Positions 35,729-44,936 of a stretch of DNA of 64,000 bases are shown one piece after another. Every line of letters begins with the position of its first letter. Position 1 is the first letter of the stretch. A program made the position numbers and the translations under genes. Source of the DNA: Natronococcus amylolyticus DSM 10524 (lineage in GTDB: Archaea; Halobacteriota; Halobacteria; Halobacteriales; Natrialbaceae); contig NZ_AOIB01000020.1 of the NCBI RefSeq assembly GCF_000337675.1, positions 30,408 to 94,407 on the forward strand, written 5' to 3'. Below the pieces are notes generated by a model, which was given only the letters and a program-made list of their open reading frames with translations, was not told the DNA's origin and made no database searches.

Positions 35729-36328
35729 ATGGACGACGTAACCGACGTCACGGAGCTCTACCTCGAGTTCGGCGACGAACGCCTCCCGCCGGGTCAGCGC
35801 GAGACGACGGCGTTTCCGGTGCTCTCGAAGAGCGGGACGCCGGAGTTCGACCCCGAGACGTGGGAGTTCACCGTCACGGGGGCCGTCGAGGAGGAACTCG
35901 CCCTCTCCTGGGCGGAGTTCCGCGAGCTGCCGACCGTGACCCAGCGTCAGGACTTTCACTGCGTTACCGGCTGGAGCAAGTTCGACTGCGAGTTCACGGG
36001 CGTTCCCTTCACCGAACTCGCCGAACGCGCCGGAGTGCGAGACGATGCCGTCCACGTCATGTTCTCGGCGCTGGACGACTACACGACCGACCTCCCGCTC
36101 GAGGACTGCATGCGCGAGGAGGTGTTGTTGACCTGGGCGTACGACGGGGAGGAGCTGCCGGCCGACCACGGCGGCCCGCTCCGTGTCGTCACGCCTCACA
36201 AGTACGCCTACAAGGGCGCCAAGTGGGTCGACGGGATCGAGTTCCTCACCGACCCCGAGCCGGGGTACTGGGAGCGACGCGGCTACTCCGAGACGGCCGA
36301 TCCCTGGAACGAGGAGCGATACAGCTAG
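35729..36328 (+). CDS. Molybdopterin-dependent oxidoreductase, sulfite-oxidase fold
   Basis: The 199-residue protein is a compact sulfite-oxidase/YedY-type domain. QRQDFHCVTGWSKFDCEFTGVPFTEL contains the Mo-ligand Cys78, and LRVVTPHKYAYKGAKWVDGIEFL is the conserved C-terminal segment. No Tat signal is seen, so it is probably cytoplasmic. It lacks the dimerisation domain of true sulfite oxidases, and the substrate is unknown. ATG 35729 gives MDDVTDVTELYLEFGDERLPPGQRET; the in-frame start at 35705 adds eight residues. It stands alone before the menaquinone cluster. Confidence 0.85.
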   Translation: MDDVTDVTELYLEFGDERLPPGQRETTAFPVLSKSGTPEFDPETWEFTVTGAVEEELALSWAEFRELPTVTQRQDFHCVTGWSKFDCEFTGVPFTELAERAGVRDDAVHVMFSALDDYTTDLPLEDCMREEVLLTWAYDGEELPADHGGPLRVVTPHKYAYKGAKWVDGIEFLTDPEPGYWERRGYSETADPWNEERYS

Positions 36329-36383
36329 ACTCGTTTCTGGCGAATAGTTAGGCTGAAGGCGGGCCAGTCCTGACGTTCCGTCG

Positions 36384-37733
36384 ATGGACCGAACGTTGGG
36401 CGGGCGACAACCGACTGGCGACTCGAGGCCCGCAGACGGGAGCGACGACACCGGGCTGGCGAGTCGGAGTCGCGAACTCGAGGACGTTTCCTTCGGCGCG
36501 ATCAGCGAGGCCGACGGCACCTGTCGCGTCCAGTGGGCGACCCCGGAGGGGCTCGAGGTCGTCGGACGCGGCGTCGCGGCTCGGCTTACGGCCCGCGGCC
36601 CCGAGCGGTTCGAGACGATCCGCGAGCGGGCCGCCTCGGTCTTCGAAGGGCTGGATCACACCGGCCCGGACGCCGCCCGCCCGCGCGCGTTCGGAGGCTT
36701 TTCGTTTCACGACGGCCACGAGTCGGTCGCTCCCTGGACAGGGTTCGAGGCCGCCTCGTTCGTCGTCCCCGAAGTACTGGTGAGTCGGAGCGACGAGGGG
36801 ACGTGGCTCACCGCGGTTGGCGACGACGCCACAGAAGCGACGCGCCGACTCGAGGAGTGGCACGACGGCCTGCTCGAGCTGCCGGCGATGCGTCCGAGCG
36901 GCACGGGTCCCGGCGTCGCCTCGACCCGGCGGACCACGCCCCTCGAAAGCTGGCGAGAACAGGTCGAGCAGGCGCTCGATCGGATCGAGGACGGCGAGCT
37001 CACGAAGGTCGTCCTCGCGCAGGCGCTGTCGGTCGACCTCGAGGGACCGATCGACGTCCCCGCGACCGTCGAACGGCTGCGCCGGCAGTATCCGAACTGC
37101 TACCGGTTTCTCGTCGGCAACGCGACCGGCGGCACGTTCTTCGGCGCCCCGCCGGAGCGGCTGGTGTCGAAACGCGGTGACCGGGTCGAGACCGAGGCAC
37201 TGGCCGGTTCGGTACCCCGCGGCGAGACTCCCGAGGAGGACGACGAACACGCCGAGCGGATGCTCGACAACGAGAAGTTCCGGCGCGAGCACGGACTCGT
37301 CGTCGAGTCGATCCGCGACCAGCTCGCTCCCCTCGCGAGCAAGCTCACGGTCGACGACCGGACGATCCGCCGCCTGGCGACGATCCAGCACCTGCAGACC
37401 CCGATCGAGGCGACCCTCGAGGCCGATCAACACGTCCTCGAGCTCGTCGAGGCGTTGCATCCGACGCCAGCTGTCGGTGGCGTCCCCCCCGAGACGGCTC
37501 TCGAGACGATCCGCGAGACCGAATCGTTCGACCGGGGCTGGTACGCCGCGCCGATCGGCTGGTTCGACGCCGACGGCGACGGCGAGTTCGCAGTCGGCCT
37601 TCGATCGGGCGTGGCGACCGACGAAACCGTGACGCTGTTCGCGGGCAACGGGATCGTCGCCGACAGCGATCCCGACGAGGAGTGGGAGGAAGTACAGCTG
37701 AAGTTCCGCCCCATCCTCGACGAGCTGCGATGA
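36384..37733 (+). CDS. menF: Isochorismate synthase
   Basis: The enzyme converts chorismate to isochorismate, the first step of menaquinone synthesis. The 449-residue protein has the chorismate-binding core: GELTKVVLAQALSVDLEGPIDV, FLVGNATGGTFFGAPPERLVSKRG, TEALAGSVPRGETPEEDDEHAERML, HLQTPIEATLE and LHPTPAVGGVP. The last part is GWYAAPIGWFDADGDGEFAVGLRS. These are diagnostic of the MenF/EntC group. The gene overlaps menD by 4 bases (ATGA), so the two first steps are co-translated. The N-terminal ~60 residues are variable, as usual. Confidence 0.95.
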   Translation: MDRTLGGRQPTGDSRPADGSDDTGLASRSRELEDVSFGAISEADGTCRVQWATPEGLEVVGRGVAARLTARGPERFETIRERAASVFEGLDHTGPDAARPRAFGGFSFHDGHESVAPWTGFEAASFVVPEVLVSRSDEGTWLTAVGDDATEATRRLEEWHDGLLELPAMRPSGTGPGVASTRRTTPLESWREQVEQALDRIEDGELTKVVLAQALSVDLEGPIDVPATVERLRRQYPNCYRFLVGNATGGTFFGAPPERLVSKRGDRVETEALAGSVPRGETPEEDDEHAERMLDNEKFRREHGLVVESIRDQLAPLASKLTVDDRTIRRLATIQHLQTPIEATLEADQHVLELVEALHPTPAVGGVPPETALETIRETESFDRGWYAAPIGWFDADGDGEFAVGLRSGVATDETVTLFAGNGIVADSDPDEEWEEVQLKFRPILDELR

Positions 37734-39511
37734 GTGCGCCCAACCGCGCGACGCTGTGGGGTCGGACGCTCGTCGACGAGCTCGCGAAAGGCGGGCTCGA
37801 GGCGGTCTGCATTTCACCGGGGAGCCGATCGACGCCCCTGACGGTCGCCTTCGCCGAGAGCGATATCGAGGTCTTCTCGCACTTAGACGAGCGCTCGGGG
37901 GCCTACTTCGCACTCGGTCGGGCCCGACGCACGGGGGAGCCGACCGCGCTGGTCTGTACCTCCGGCACTGCGGCCGCGAACTTCCACCCCGCGGTCATCG
38001 AGGCCGACCAGGCCAGGGTCCCGCTGCTCGTGCTGACCGCCGACCGCCCCCACGAGCTGCGCGACAGCGGCGCCAACCAGACGATCGACCAGGTCAAGCT
38101 GTACGGCGACGCCGTCCGCTGGTACGCCGAACTCCCCGACCCCGAGGCCGACGAGCGGAAGGTCCGGAGTCTGCGGACGACCGCGGCCCGCGCGCTCGCC
38201 GAGACGGTCGGGAGCCCCGCGGGCCCGGTCCACCTCAACTGCCCGTTCCGGAAACCCCTCGAGCCGACCGAGACGGAGGAGATCCCCGACTCGTTCGCCG
38301 AGACGCTCGCCGGACGGGGGCGGGAGAGCGCGTTTGTCGAGGCCCATACCGGGCGGCCGACCCTCGAGCCCTCGAGCGACGCGGTCGGCGACCTCGCGGA
38401 CGCGCTCGCGACGGCCGACCGACCACTGATCGTAGCGGGTCCGGCCGACCCCGTCGACCTCGTCGAGCTCGAGCCTGCGACGGTCCTCGCCCTCGCCGAC
38501 CGCGTCGGCGCCCCGGTGCTCGCCGACCCGCTCTCGGGGCTGCGGTTCGGCGAGGATGTCTCGGACGGTCCGGTCTACGGCGGCTACGACGCCTACGTCG
38601 ACGCCCTCCCGGAGCCCGATGTCGTCGTCCGGTTCGGCGCCTCGCCGACCTCGAAACCGATTCGACAGGTCCTCGCGGCGGCCGATGCCGACCAGTACCT
38701 GCTCGACCCCGCCGGGGAGTGGCGCGAGGCGACGTTTACCGCGACCGATCTACTGGCTGCAACGCCGGAGTCGGTTTTCGAGGGCATTCTCGAGCGCCTC
38801 GAGGAGGTCGACGAAGCCGTCGGTTCGGACGACGAGTGGCTCGAGCGTTTCGAGCGGGCCGAACGCGCCCACTGGGAGGTTCTCGAGGGCGGTCTCGAGG
38901 CCGACGCGCTCGAGCGCGACCCCTTCGAGGGGGCCGTCCTCGCGACCGTCTTCACCGAGGCGCCCGACCCCGCGACGATAGTCGTCGCCAACAGCATGCC
39001 GATTCGGGATGCAGACCGGTTCGCTCGGCCTCGCGCGGCCGATCTCACCGTACTCGGAAACCGCGGCGCCAGCGGGATCGACGGCACCGCGAGCACGGCC
39101 CTCGGTGCCGGCAGCGCGACCGACGACCCGCTCGTGCTCGTCACCGGCGACCTCTCGTTCTATCACGACTCGAACGGGCTGCTGGCCGTCGATCGCTGCG
39201 GCGTCGACGCGACGATCGTCCTGCTGGACAACGACGGCGGCGGCATCTTCCAGAAGCTGCCGATCGCCGACTTCGAGCCGCCGTTCACCGACCAGTTCGA
39301 AACGCCTCACGGCCTCGAGTTCGAGCCCCTCGCGGCGCTGTACGGCCTCGAGTTCGAGCGCGTCGCACCCGCCGACTTCGCAACGGCGTACCGACGGTCG
39401 CTCGAGCGGGCTGGAACGCAGGTGCTCGCTCTCGAGTTCGATTCGCAGGCGAACCACCGGCGCCGCGAGGAGCTGGAGACGCGGCTCGAGGCCGCGCTCA
39501 CGACCGACTGA
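37730..39511 (+). CDS. menD: SEPHCHC synthase (ThDP-dependent)
   Basis: MenD joins isochorismate and 2-oxoglutarate in menaquinone synthesis. The 593-residue protein starts MSAPNRATLWGRTLVDELAKGGLEAVCISPGSRSTPLTVAFAE, with the MenD SPGSRSTP motif. LVCTSGTAAANFHPAVIEA and LTADRPHELRDSGANQTIDQ follow. The C-terminal ThDP-Mg site is GDLSFYHDSNGLLAVDRCGVDATIVLLDNDGGGIF. ATG 37730 overlaps the menF stop, which sets the start. The next men gene (menB) is 3.1 kb downstream, beyond three unrelated genes. Confidence 0.95.
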   Translation: MSAPNRATLWGRTLVDELAKGGLEAVCISPGSRSTPLTVAFAESDIEVFSHLDERSGAYFALGRARRTGEPTALVCTSGTAAANFHPAVIEADQARVPLLVLTADRPHELRDSGANQTIDQVKLYGDAVRWYAELPDPEADERKVRSLRTTAARALAETVGSPAGPVHLNCPFRKPLEPTETEEIPDSFAETLAGRGRESAFVEAHTGRPTLEPSSDAVGDLADALATADRPLIVAGPADPVDLVELEPATVLALADRVGAPVLADPLSGLRFGEDVSDGPVYGGYDAYVDALPEPDVVVRFGASPTSKPIRQVLAAADADQYLLDPAGEWREATFTATDLLAATPESVFEGILERLEEVDEAVGSDDEWLERFERAERAHWEVLEGGLEADALERDPFEGAVLATVFTEAPDPATIVVANSMPIRDADRFARPRAADLTVLGNRGASGIDGTASTALGAGSATDDPLVLVTGDLSFYHDSNGLLAVDRCGVDATIVLLDNDGGGIFQKLPIADFEPPFTDQFETPHGLEFEPLAALYGLEFERVAPADFATAYRRSLERAGTQVLALEFDSQANHRRREELETRLEAALTTD

Positions 39512-39751
39512 GTCTCGACGTGTGGTCGAAACGGATCGAGTACACCGTATTCCGGTATACCGACTCCAGTCGATCGGCTCCGAACGCTGACGATCGAATT
39601 CAACCGTCGGTTTTGCTTCAGGGCAGGATAGGGCCGGACAACTGTAGCTGCTCGAGCGGTCTCGACGGCGGATTTTCTTCCCGATCGGGAGGTCGTAGTT
39701 TCCGAAACGGTTTTGCGTACGAGTAGTGAGTGTCCGGATGGCAGAAAAGTC

Positions 39752-41566
39752 ATGTCACGAGATGACAACCCACGGCGAGCGGAGGGACAGACGGGCAAAC
39801 GGGCGACCTCCTCGAGGCTTCGGCGTCGGGCCTTCCTCTCGAGTGCGGGGGTCGCCGCGGGGGCGATGGCGTTCGGGACGCCGACGGTCGCGGCCGACGA
39901 CTACCAGTCGGTTACCGACGTTCCCGGTTTTAGCTGCGACGATCCGCAGTTCACCTGCGGACGGGAGGTCACCGCAGCGGACGGGATGGTCTCGACGGTC
40001 GACCCGATCGCCTCGGGGGTCGCAGCGCAGATCCTTCGGGAGGGCGGGAACGCGATCGACGCGGCCGTCGCGATCCAGTACGTCCTGACCGTGACCCAGC
40101 CCCACGGCTCGGGGATCGGCGGCGGCGGGTTCATGGTCGTCTACGACGCCGACTCGGACACGGTCGAGTGTGTGAACAGCCGAGAGCGCGCCTCCCAGAC
40201 CGCGTCGCCGGAGCTGTACCACTACGACGGCGAGTACGACCAGGATATCGAGACCGGCGAGGCGATGGGGACGCCGGGGACGGTCAAGGGCCTCGAGACG
40301 GCCCGCGAACGGTACGGGAGCTGCTCGCGCCGGCGGCTGATCGACCCGGCGATCCGCCTCGCACGCGACGGGTTCACCGTCGACTGGTTCCTCGCCGAGG
40401 AGATCGCCGAAAACACCGACAAGTTCAACGACGCGGCCACCGAGACCTACAGCGACGACCAGGGGAACCTCTACGAGGAGGGCGACACGATGACCAACCC
40501 CGACCTCGCCGAGACCCTCGAGTGTATCCAACGGCGAGGGGCCGACGGCTTCTACGAGGGCCCGGTTGCGGCGGACATCGCCGCGACGATTCGGGAGTAC
40601 GCCCGCGACCCCGACCAGGTCGTCGACGAGGACGACCTCTCGAGGTACGACGTCACGATCGACGACCCGGTCCGCAAGGAGTGGCGCGACGTCGAACTCG
40701 TCGGCCAGCCGATGCCGAGCTCCGGCCCGACGGTCGTCGCGATGGTCCTGCGGATGCTCGAGTTCCTCGAGGTCGAGGAGTACGATATCCGCTCGGCGGA
40801 GAAGTATCACCTGATCGCCGAGTCGATCTACTCCGCCTGGGCCGATCGGATGGAGTACATGGGCGACGACGAGTTCGTCGACGTCCCCGTCGACGCCCTG
40901 CTCGACGACGACTACCTCCGGTCGCGGGCCGACCCCATCGAGTTCGGGGGGACGGTCTTCCCCGACGACGACGAGATGGGGCCGGGCCAGCCCGGCGAGA
41001 CGACCCACTTCTCGGTCATCGACAAGTGGGGCAACGCCGTCTCCTACACGTCGACGATCGAGCAGTTCATGGGCTCGGGCAAGATGGTGCCCGGACGCGG
41101 GTTCCTGCTCAACAACGAGCTCACCGACTTCGACGACGAGCCGGGCGGCCCGAACGAGCCCGACGCCTGGAAGCGCCCGCTGAGCAGTATGAGTCCGATG
41201 ATTGTGCTGCGGGACGGGAAACCGGAGTTTACGGCCGGCTCGCCGGGCGGCTGGGCGATCGTCAGCGCGACCTTCCAGTCGATCCTCCACCGCTACGACT
41301 ACGGACTGAGCCCGCTCGAGTCGATCACCGAGCCGTCGATCTACACCCACCACTTCGGTGGTATCGAGTGGGACGAAGGTGTCCCGTCCGAGGCGCGGGA
41401 AACGCTCGTGGACTGGGGCCACGAGGTCGACAACGAGCCGAGCGAGATCGGCAACGTCCAGGTCATCGCCAGCGAGGACGGCGTGCTGACGGGTGCGGCA
41501 GATCCGAACCGCGACGGACAGGCCGTCGGCTTCGACCGCGCTCCCGGGCAAAGAAGCGACGACTGA
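39752..41566 (+). CDS. ggt: Tat-exported gamma-glutamyltransferase
   Basis: GGT cleaves and transfers gamma-glutamyl groups, for example from glutathione-like compounds. The 604-residue precursor has a twin-arginine signal (SSRLRRRAFLSSAGVAAGAMAFGTPTVAA) and the large-subunit start GGNAIDAAVAIQYVLTVTQPHGSGIGGGGFMVVYD. The autocatalytic Thr417 is in QPGETTHFSVIDKWGNAVSYTSTIE, and the substrate site is KRPLSSMSPMIVL. ATG 39752 places the signal near the N-terminus; ATG 39713 is also in frame. It is inserted between menD and menB but has its own upstream gap of 240 bases. Haloarchaea use gamma-glutamylcysteine, a plausible substrate. Confidence 0.93.
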   Translation: MSRDDNPRRAEGQTGKRATSSRLRRRAFLSSAGVAAGAMAFGTPTVAADDYQSVTDVPGFSCDDPQFTCGREVTAADGMVSTVDPIASGVAAQILREGGNAIDAAVAIQYVLTVTQPHGSGIGGGGFMVVYDADSDTVECVNSRERASQTASPELYHYDGEYDQDIETGEAMGTPGTVKGLETARERYGSCSRRRLIDPAIRLARDGFTVDWFLAEEIAENTDKFNDAATETYSDDQGNLYEEGDTMTNPDLAETLECIQRRGADGFYEGPVAADIAATIREYARDPDQVVDEDDLSRYDVTIDDPVRKEWRDVELVGQPMPSSGPTVVAMVLRMLEFLEVEEYDIRSAEKYHLIAESIYSAWADRMEYMGDDEFVDVPVDALLDDDYLRSRADPIEFGGTVFPDDDEMGPGQPGETTHFSVIDKWGNAVSYTSTIEQFMGSGKMVPGRGFLLNNELTDFDDEPGGPNEPDAWKRPLSSMSPMIVLRDGKPEFTAGSPGGWAIVSATFQSILHRYDYGLSPLESITEPSIYTHHFGGIEWDEGVPSEARETLVDWGHEVDNEPSEIGNVQVIASEDGVLTGAADPNRDGQAVGFDRAPGQRSDD

Positions 41567-41656
41567 CGGACAGGGCGTCCCCGGTCGGATAACACCGACT
41601 GTGTAGCGCACATCACTGGCGGAATTCTTTTGTGGAGATATGCCGTCTATTCGGAT

Positions 41657-42088
41657 ATGAACGGGAATGACGGGCGTTCACGAGTGCTCGCCGCTCTAGA
41701 GGAGTCCGTCTGCTCCGATACGGATATCGAGTTCGTAGTTACCTTCGGCTCGCAGACTACTGGCAAATCGACTCCCGCATCCGACTTCGATGTCGCCCTC
41801 AAATTCACGGACGATCTTTCCTCTCACGAACGGTTCAAGAGGCGGTGTTTCCTCTCCGGCGACCTCCAGCAAGACGACGCGCCGTTTGTCGACCTTTCCG
41901 ATATCGAGGAGCTTCCGCTAGATGTGGCGAACGATGCTGTCAACGGCAATCTCGTCTGTGGTGACGAACAGGTGTTTCGACAGTTCAAAACGGACATCGA
42001 AGCGGCGTTCTCTCAACAGCGGGACGATCTCCGACAACAACAACACGACGTAATCGATCGGATCGCGGAGGGCGGATTGCGTGGCTGA
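41657..42088 (+). CDS. mntA: MntA-type minimal nucleotidyltransferase antitoxin
   Basis: The 143-residue protein has the nucleotidyltransferase motif GS-x10-DxD at residues 31-45 (FGSQTTGKSTPASDFDVAL), the hallmark of MntA. MntA neutralises HepT by AMPylating it. Helical C-terminal residues follow (FSQQRDDLRQQQHDVIDRIAEGGL). I prefer ATG 41657; the in-frame start at 41630 adds nine residues. The codon and base composition looks less GC-rich than in neighbouring genes, suggesting acquisition by transfer. The stop overlaps the start of the HepT reading frame. It is inserted in the menaquinone cluster. Confidence 0.88.
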   Translation: MNGNDGRSRVLAALEESVCSDTDIEFVVTFGSQTTGKSTPASDFDVALKFTDDLSSHERFKRRCFLSGDLQQDDAPFVDLSDIEELPLDVANDAVNGNLVCGDEQVFRQFKTDIEAAFSQQRDDLRQQQHDVIDRIAEGGLRG

Positions 42089-42507
42089 TGAACGGGTCGT
42101 CTCGATCAAACTCGAGCAGATCGAGCAGTACCACGGCGAACAGAGAGAAGCAGGAGACTCTCTCTCGGAGCGATATCCTCACTGATACGACCGAACAACG
42201 CGCAGTCGAGCGGATGTTCGAGAACGCGATTCAGGCGTGTGCCGATCTCGCTCAACACATCGCCTCGCACGATTTCGATTTCGACGGAAACACTTCCAAG
42301 GGGGCGATCCGCGTTCTCGGAGAGGAAGGGGTTATCGACGAGCAAACGATGAATACGCTCGTCGCTGCCGTTGGATTCAGGAACGTTCTGGCCCACGAGT
42401 ACGGACACGTCGACTATGCGGAGGTCTATGAGACGCTTCGGAGTGGGTTGGCGGTTTACGACACGTACAGTCAGCAGGTCGCTCAGTGGATCCGAAACAA
42501 TCAGTGA
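42081..42507 (+). pseudogene. hepT: HepT (HEPN) toxin gene, apparently frameshifted
   Basis: A HepT-like N-terminus (VADERVVSIKLEQIEQYHGE) is readable from GTG 42081, but this frame stops at TGA 42183-42185. The rest of HepT continues in another frame from about 42142: REKQETLSRSDILTDTTEQRAVERMF, through the HEPN catalytic motif RNVLAHEY (Rx4HxY), to the stop at 42507. The change of frame is at about 42141, consistent with loss of two bases or gain of one. Read instead from ATG 42088, the 139-residue product has an unrelated Ser/Arg-rich start but an intact catalytic part. A sequencing error is possible. The toxin is probably inactive or altered. Confidence 0.75.
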
Positions 42508-42616
42508 GAGATCCGTAACGAATTGATCAATCGTTTGCCGTCTCTCGGGATAGACGGACGTTCCTCTCGACCGGCGACGCGAACCTATTTGGCGCGACGG
42601 CGACCACACTCGAGCG

Positions 42617-43510
42617 ATGGTTTCGGAACTCTTCGACGAGGAGCGCTGGGAGCCGATCGAGGACGTCGATCGGGACTTTCGCGACATCACGTACCACCGG
42701 GCGGTCGACTCGGGAACGGTCCGGATCGCCTTCGATCGGCCCGACGTTCGCAACGCCTTCCGGCCGGGAACGGTCGACGAGCTGTACGACGCCTTAGAGC
42801 ACGCCAAGCGCCAGACGGACGTCGGCTGCATCCTGCTGACGGGCAACGGCCCCTCGCCGAAGGATGGCGGCTGGGCGTTCTGTTCGGGCGGGGATCAGAC
42901 GATCCGCGGCGAGGACGGCTACCAGTACGAAGGTGACGAGGAACGAGCCTCCGAACAGGGCCGGCTGCACATCCTCGAGGTCCAGCGGCTGATCCGCCAC
43001 ATCCCGAAGGTCGTGGTCTGTGTCGTTCCCGGCTGGGCCGTCGGCGGGGGGCACTCGCTGCACGTCGTCTGCGACCTCACGCTCGCGAGCGAGGAACACG
43101 CGAAGTTCCTCCAGACCGACCCCGACGTCGCGAGCTACGACGCCGGCTTCGGCTCGGCGTATCTCGCCAAACAGATCGGTCAGAAGAAGGCCCGCGAGGT
43201 GTTTTTCCTCGGGAAGACCTACGACGCCGAGGAGGCCGCAGAGATGGGAATGGTCAACGAGGCTGTTCCCCACGCTGAGTTAGAGGAGACCGCCCTCGAG
43301 TGGGGCGAACGTATCAACTCGAAGAGCCCGACGGCGATGCGGATGCTCAAGTACGCGTTCAACATGACCGACGACGGGATGGTCGGCCAGCAGGTGTTCG
43401 CGGGCGAGGCTACCCGACTGGGCTACATGACCGACGAGGCGGCGGAGGGCCGGGACGCCTTCGTCGAGGGCCGCGAGCCCGACTTCGACGACTACCCCTG
43501 GCACTACTGA
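42617..43510 (+). CDS. menB: 1,4-Dihydroxy-2-naphthoyl-CoA synthase
   Basis: MenB cyclises O-succinylbenzoyl-CoA in menaquinone synthesis. The 297-residue crotonase-fold protein has FDRPDVRNAFRPGTVDEL, AFCSGGDQTIRGEDGY (oxyanion and substrate loop) and VPGWAVGGGHSLHVVCDLTLASEEHAKFLQTDPDVASYDAGFGSAYLA. The MenB-specific C-terminal part ends EGREPDFDDYPWHY. The length and tail match MenB rather than other enoyl-CoA hydratases. It is separated from menD by ggt and the mntA/hepT pair, and from menA by three surface-protein genes. Confidence 0.95.
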   Translation: MVSELFDEERWEPIEDVDRDFRDITYHRAVDSGTVRIAFDRPDVRNAFRPGTVDELYDALEHAKRQTDVGCILLTGNGPSPKDGGWAFCSGGDQTIRGEDGYQYEGDEERASEQGRLHILEVQRLIRHIPKVVVCVVPGWAVGGGHSLHVVCDLTLASEEHAKFLQTDPDVASYDAGFGSAYLAKQIGQKKAREVFFLGKTYDAEEAAEMGMVNEAVPHAELEETALEWGERINSKSPTAMRMLKYAFNMTDDGMVGQQVFAGEATRLGYMTDEAAEGRDAFVEGREPDFDDYPWHY

Positions 43511-43618
43511 GGAAAGATTGCCGCTATCGGCAACGATCGTCTCCATACCGTCGCCGACGGCGGTCGAAACCGACGGCGTGAGAAACCCATATGGCGCCTA
43601 CGCCCCGACACTGGGGTA

Positions 43619-44923
43619 GTGTCCCTCCCCGATCGATCCGCGCTCTCCCGCCGCGAGTACGTTCGCGCGCTGGTCGCTACCGGCGGAGCGACGGCGCTGA
43701 GCGCCTGTCTCGAACTATCGGACAGCGAGAACGAGGACGAAGACCAGGTTCCCGCGGGCGTCGACGACCCGTCGTCGCTGCCCGAACGCCAGCACGCCTG
43801 GGACGAGTCGCTCCCGGCAGACGGGGACGAGAACGTTCGCCCGGCCGAACACCACGTCCTCGTCGCGCTGTCGCTGGACGACGGCGTCGCGAACGGAGAC
43901 GGTATCGATCCCGATGCCCGGGAGACCGTCGAGGACGCCCTCCGGACGCTCGAGCGGGCCTACGAGCGAAGCAACGACGGCCTGTTGTTCACGGTGGGGT
44001 ACACGCCGTCGTACTTCGATCGGTTCGAGGAGCCGCTGCCGGAGTCGGTCCACCTCCCCGAGCCCGAGCCGCTCCGCGAGGGTGAGACGCCCGCGTTCGA
44101 CGAGTTCGACGCTCTCCTGCACCTCGCGAGCGATCGGCCCGAGGTCGTCCTCGAGGCCGAGGAGGGGCTGTTCGGCGAGCGGGAGTCGGTCAACGGGGTC
44201 GAACCCGAGGCGGAACTCTCGGGAGTTTTCGACCGCGAGGACGACCGCCGTCGGACGGGATTCGTCGGTGACGGGCTGCCGGCCGAGCGGACAGACGTCC
44301 CCGGCGTTCCGGAGACCATCCCCGAGGACGCACCCTTCTTCATGGGGTTTCGCTCGGGGTTCGTCGACAGCCAGGCGAGCGAGGACCGCGTGACGCTCGA
44401 GTCGGGGCCGTTCGCGGGCGGGACGACCCAGCAGGTGTCCTCGATGGAAATCAACCTCGAGCAGTGGTTCGACCAGGAGAACCACTACCAGCGCGTCTCG
44501 AAGCTGTTCAGCCCCGAACACGCCGACGAGGAGGCCGTCGGCGAGGTCGGGGAGGCACTGGGCGCGACGAACGGGCTGACCGACGAACGCATCGCGGCGA
44601 CCGAGGACGACGCTCGAGGGCGAGGCGTCGTCGGCCACGCTCAGAAGGCCGCGCGGGCTCGAGAGGACGGCGAGCCCCCGCTCCTGCGACGGGACTTCAA
44701 CACCGTCGACGGCGATCGACCCGGTCTCCACTTCCTCTCACTGCAGCGGGAGATCGCCGACTTCGTCCGGGTTCGCGAGGCGATGAACGGGACGGATCTG
44801 GACGTCGCGACGGCGAACAACGGCATCCTGCACTACCTCTTCGTCGACCGGCGCGGGAACTACCTCGTCCCGCCGCGATCGCTGCGAGCGCTCCCGCCGG
44901 CCGATCCGAACGGCGATAGCTGA
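43619..44923 (+). CDS. Exported DyP-peroxidase-like protein lacking the GxxDG aspartate (DUF7405-like)
   Basis: The 434-residue product starts at GTG 43619 with a twin-arginine lipoprotein signal (LSRREYVRALVATGGATALSACLE). The C-terminal third resembles dye-decolorising peroxidases. There is a GFRSGF segment where DyP enzymes have GxxDG, a haem-ligand-like His in VVGHAQKAARAREDGEPPLLRRDFN, and GLHFLSLQREIADFVRVREAMN. The catalytic Asp is replaced by Ser, so ordinary peroxidase activity is doubtful. It lies 13 bases upstream of the iron-transport lipoprotein gene, echoing the EfeB (DyP) link to iron uptake. I recall this group as DUF7405. Confidence 0.7.
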   Translation: MSLPDRSALSRREYVRALVATGGATALSACLELSDSENEDEDQVPAGVDDPSSLPERQHAWDESLPADGDENVRPAEHHVLVALSLDDGVANGDGIDPDARETVEDALRTLERAYERSNDGLLFTVGYTPSYFDRFEEPLPESVHLPEPEPLREGETPAFDEFDALLHLASDRPEVVLEAEEGLFGERESVNGVEPEAELSGVFDREDDRRRTGFVGDGLPAERTDVPGVPETIPEDAPFFMGFRSGFVDSQASEDRVTLESGPFAGGTTQQVSSMEINLEQWFDQENHYQRVSKLFSPEHADEEAVGEVGEALGATNGLTDERIAATEDDARGRGVVGHAQKAARAREDGEPPLLRRDFNTVDGDRPGLHFLSLQREIADFVRVREAMNGTDLDVATANNGILHYLFVDRRGNYLVPPRSLRALPPADPNGDS

Positions 44924-44936
44924 TACGGTGCGATAC

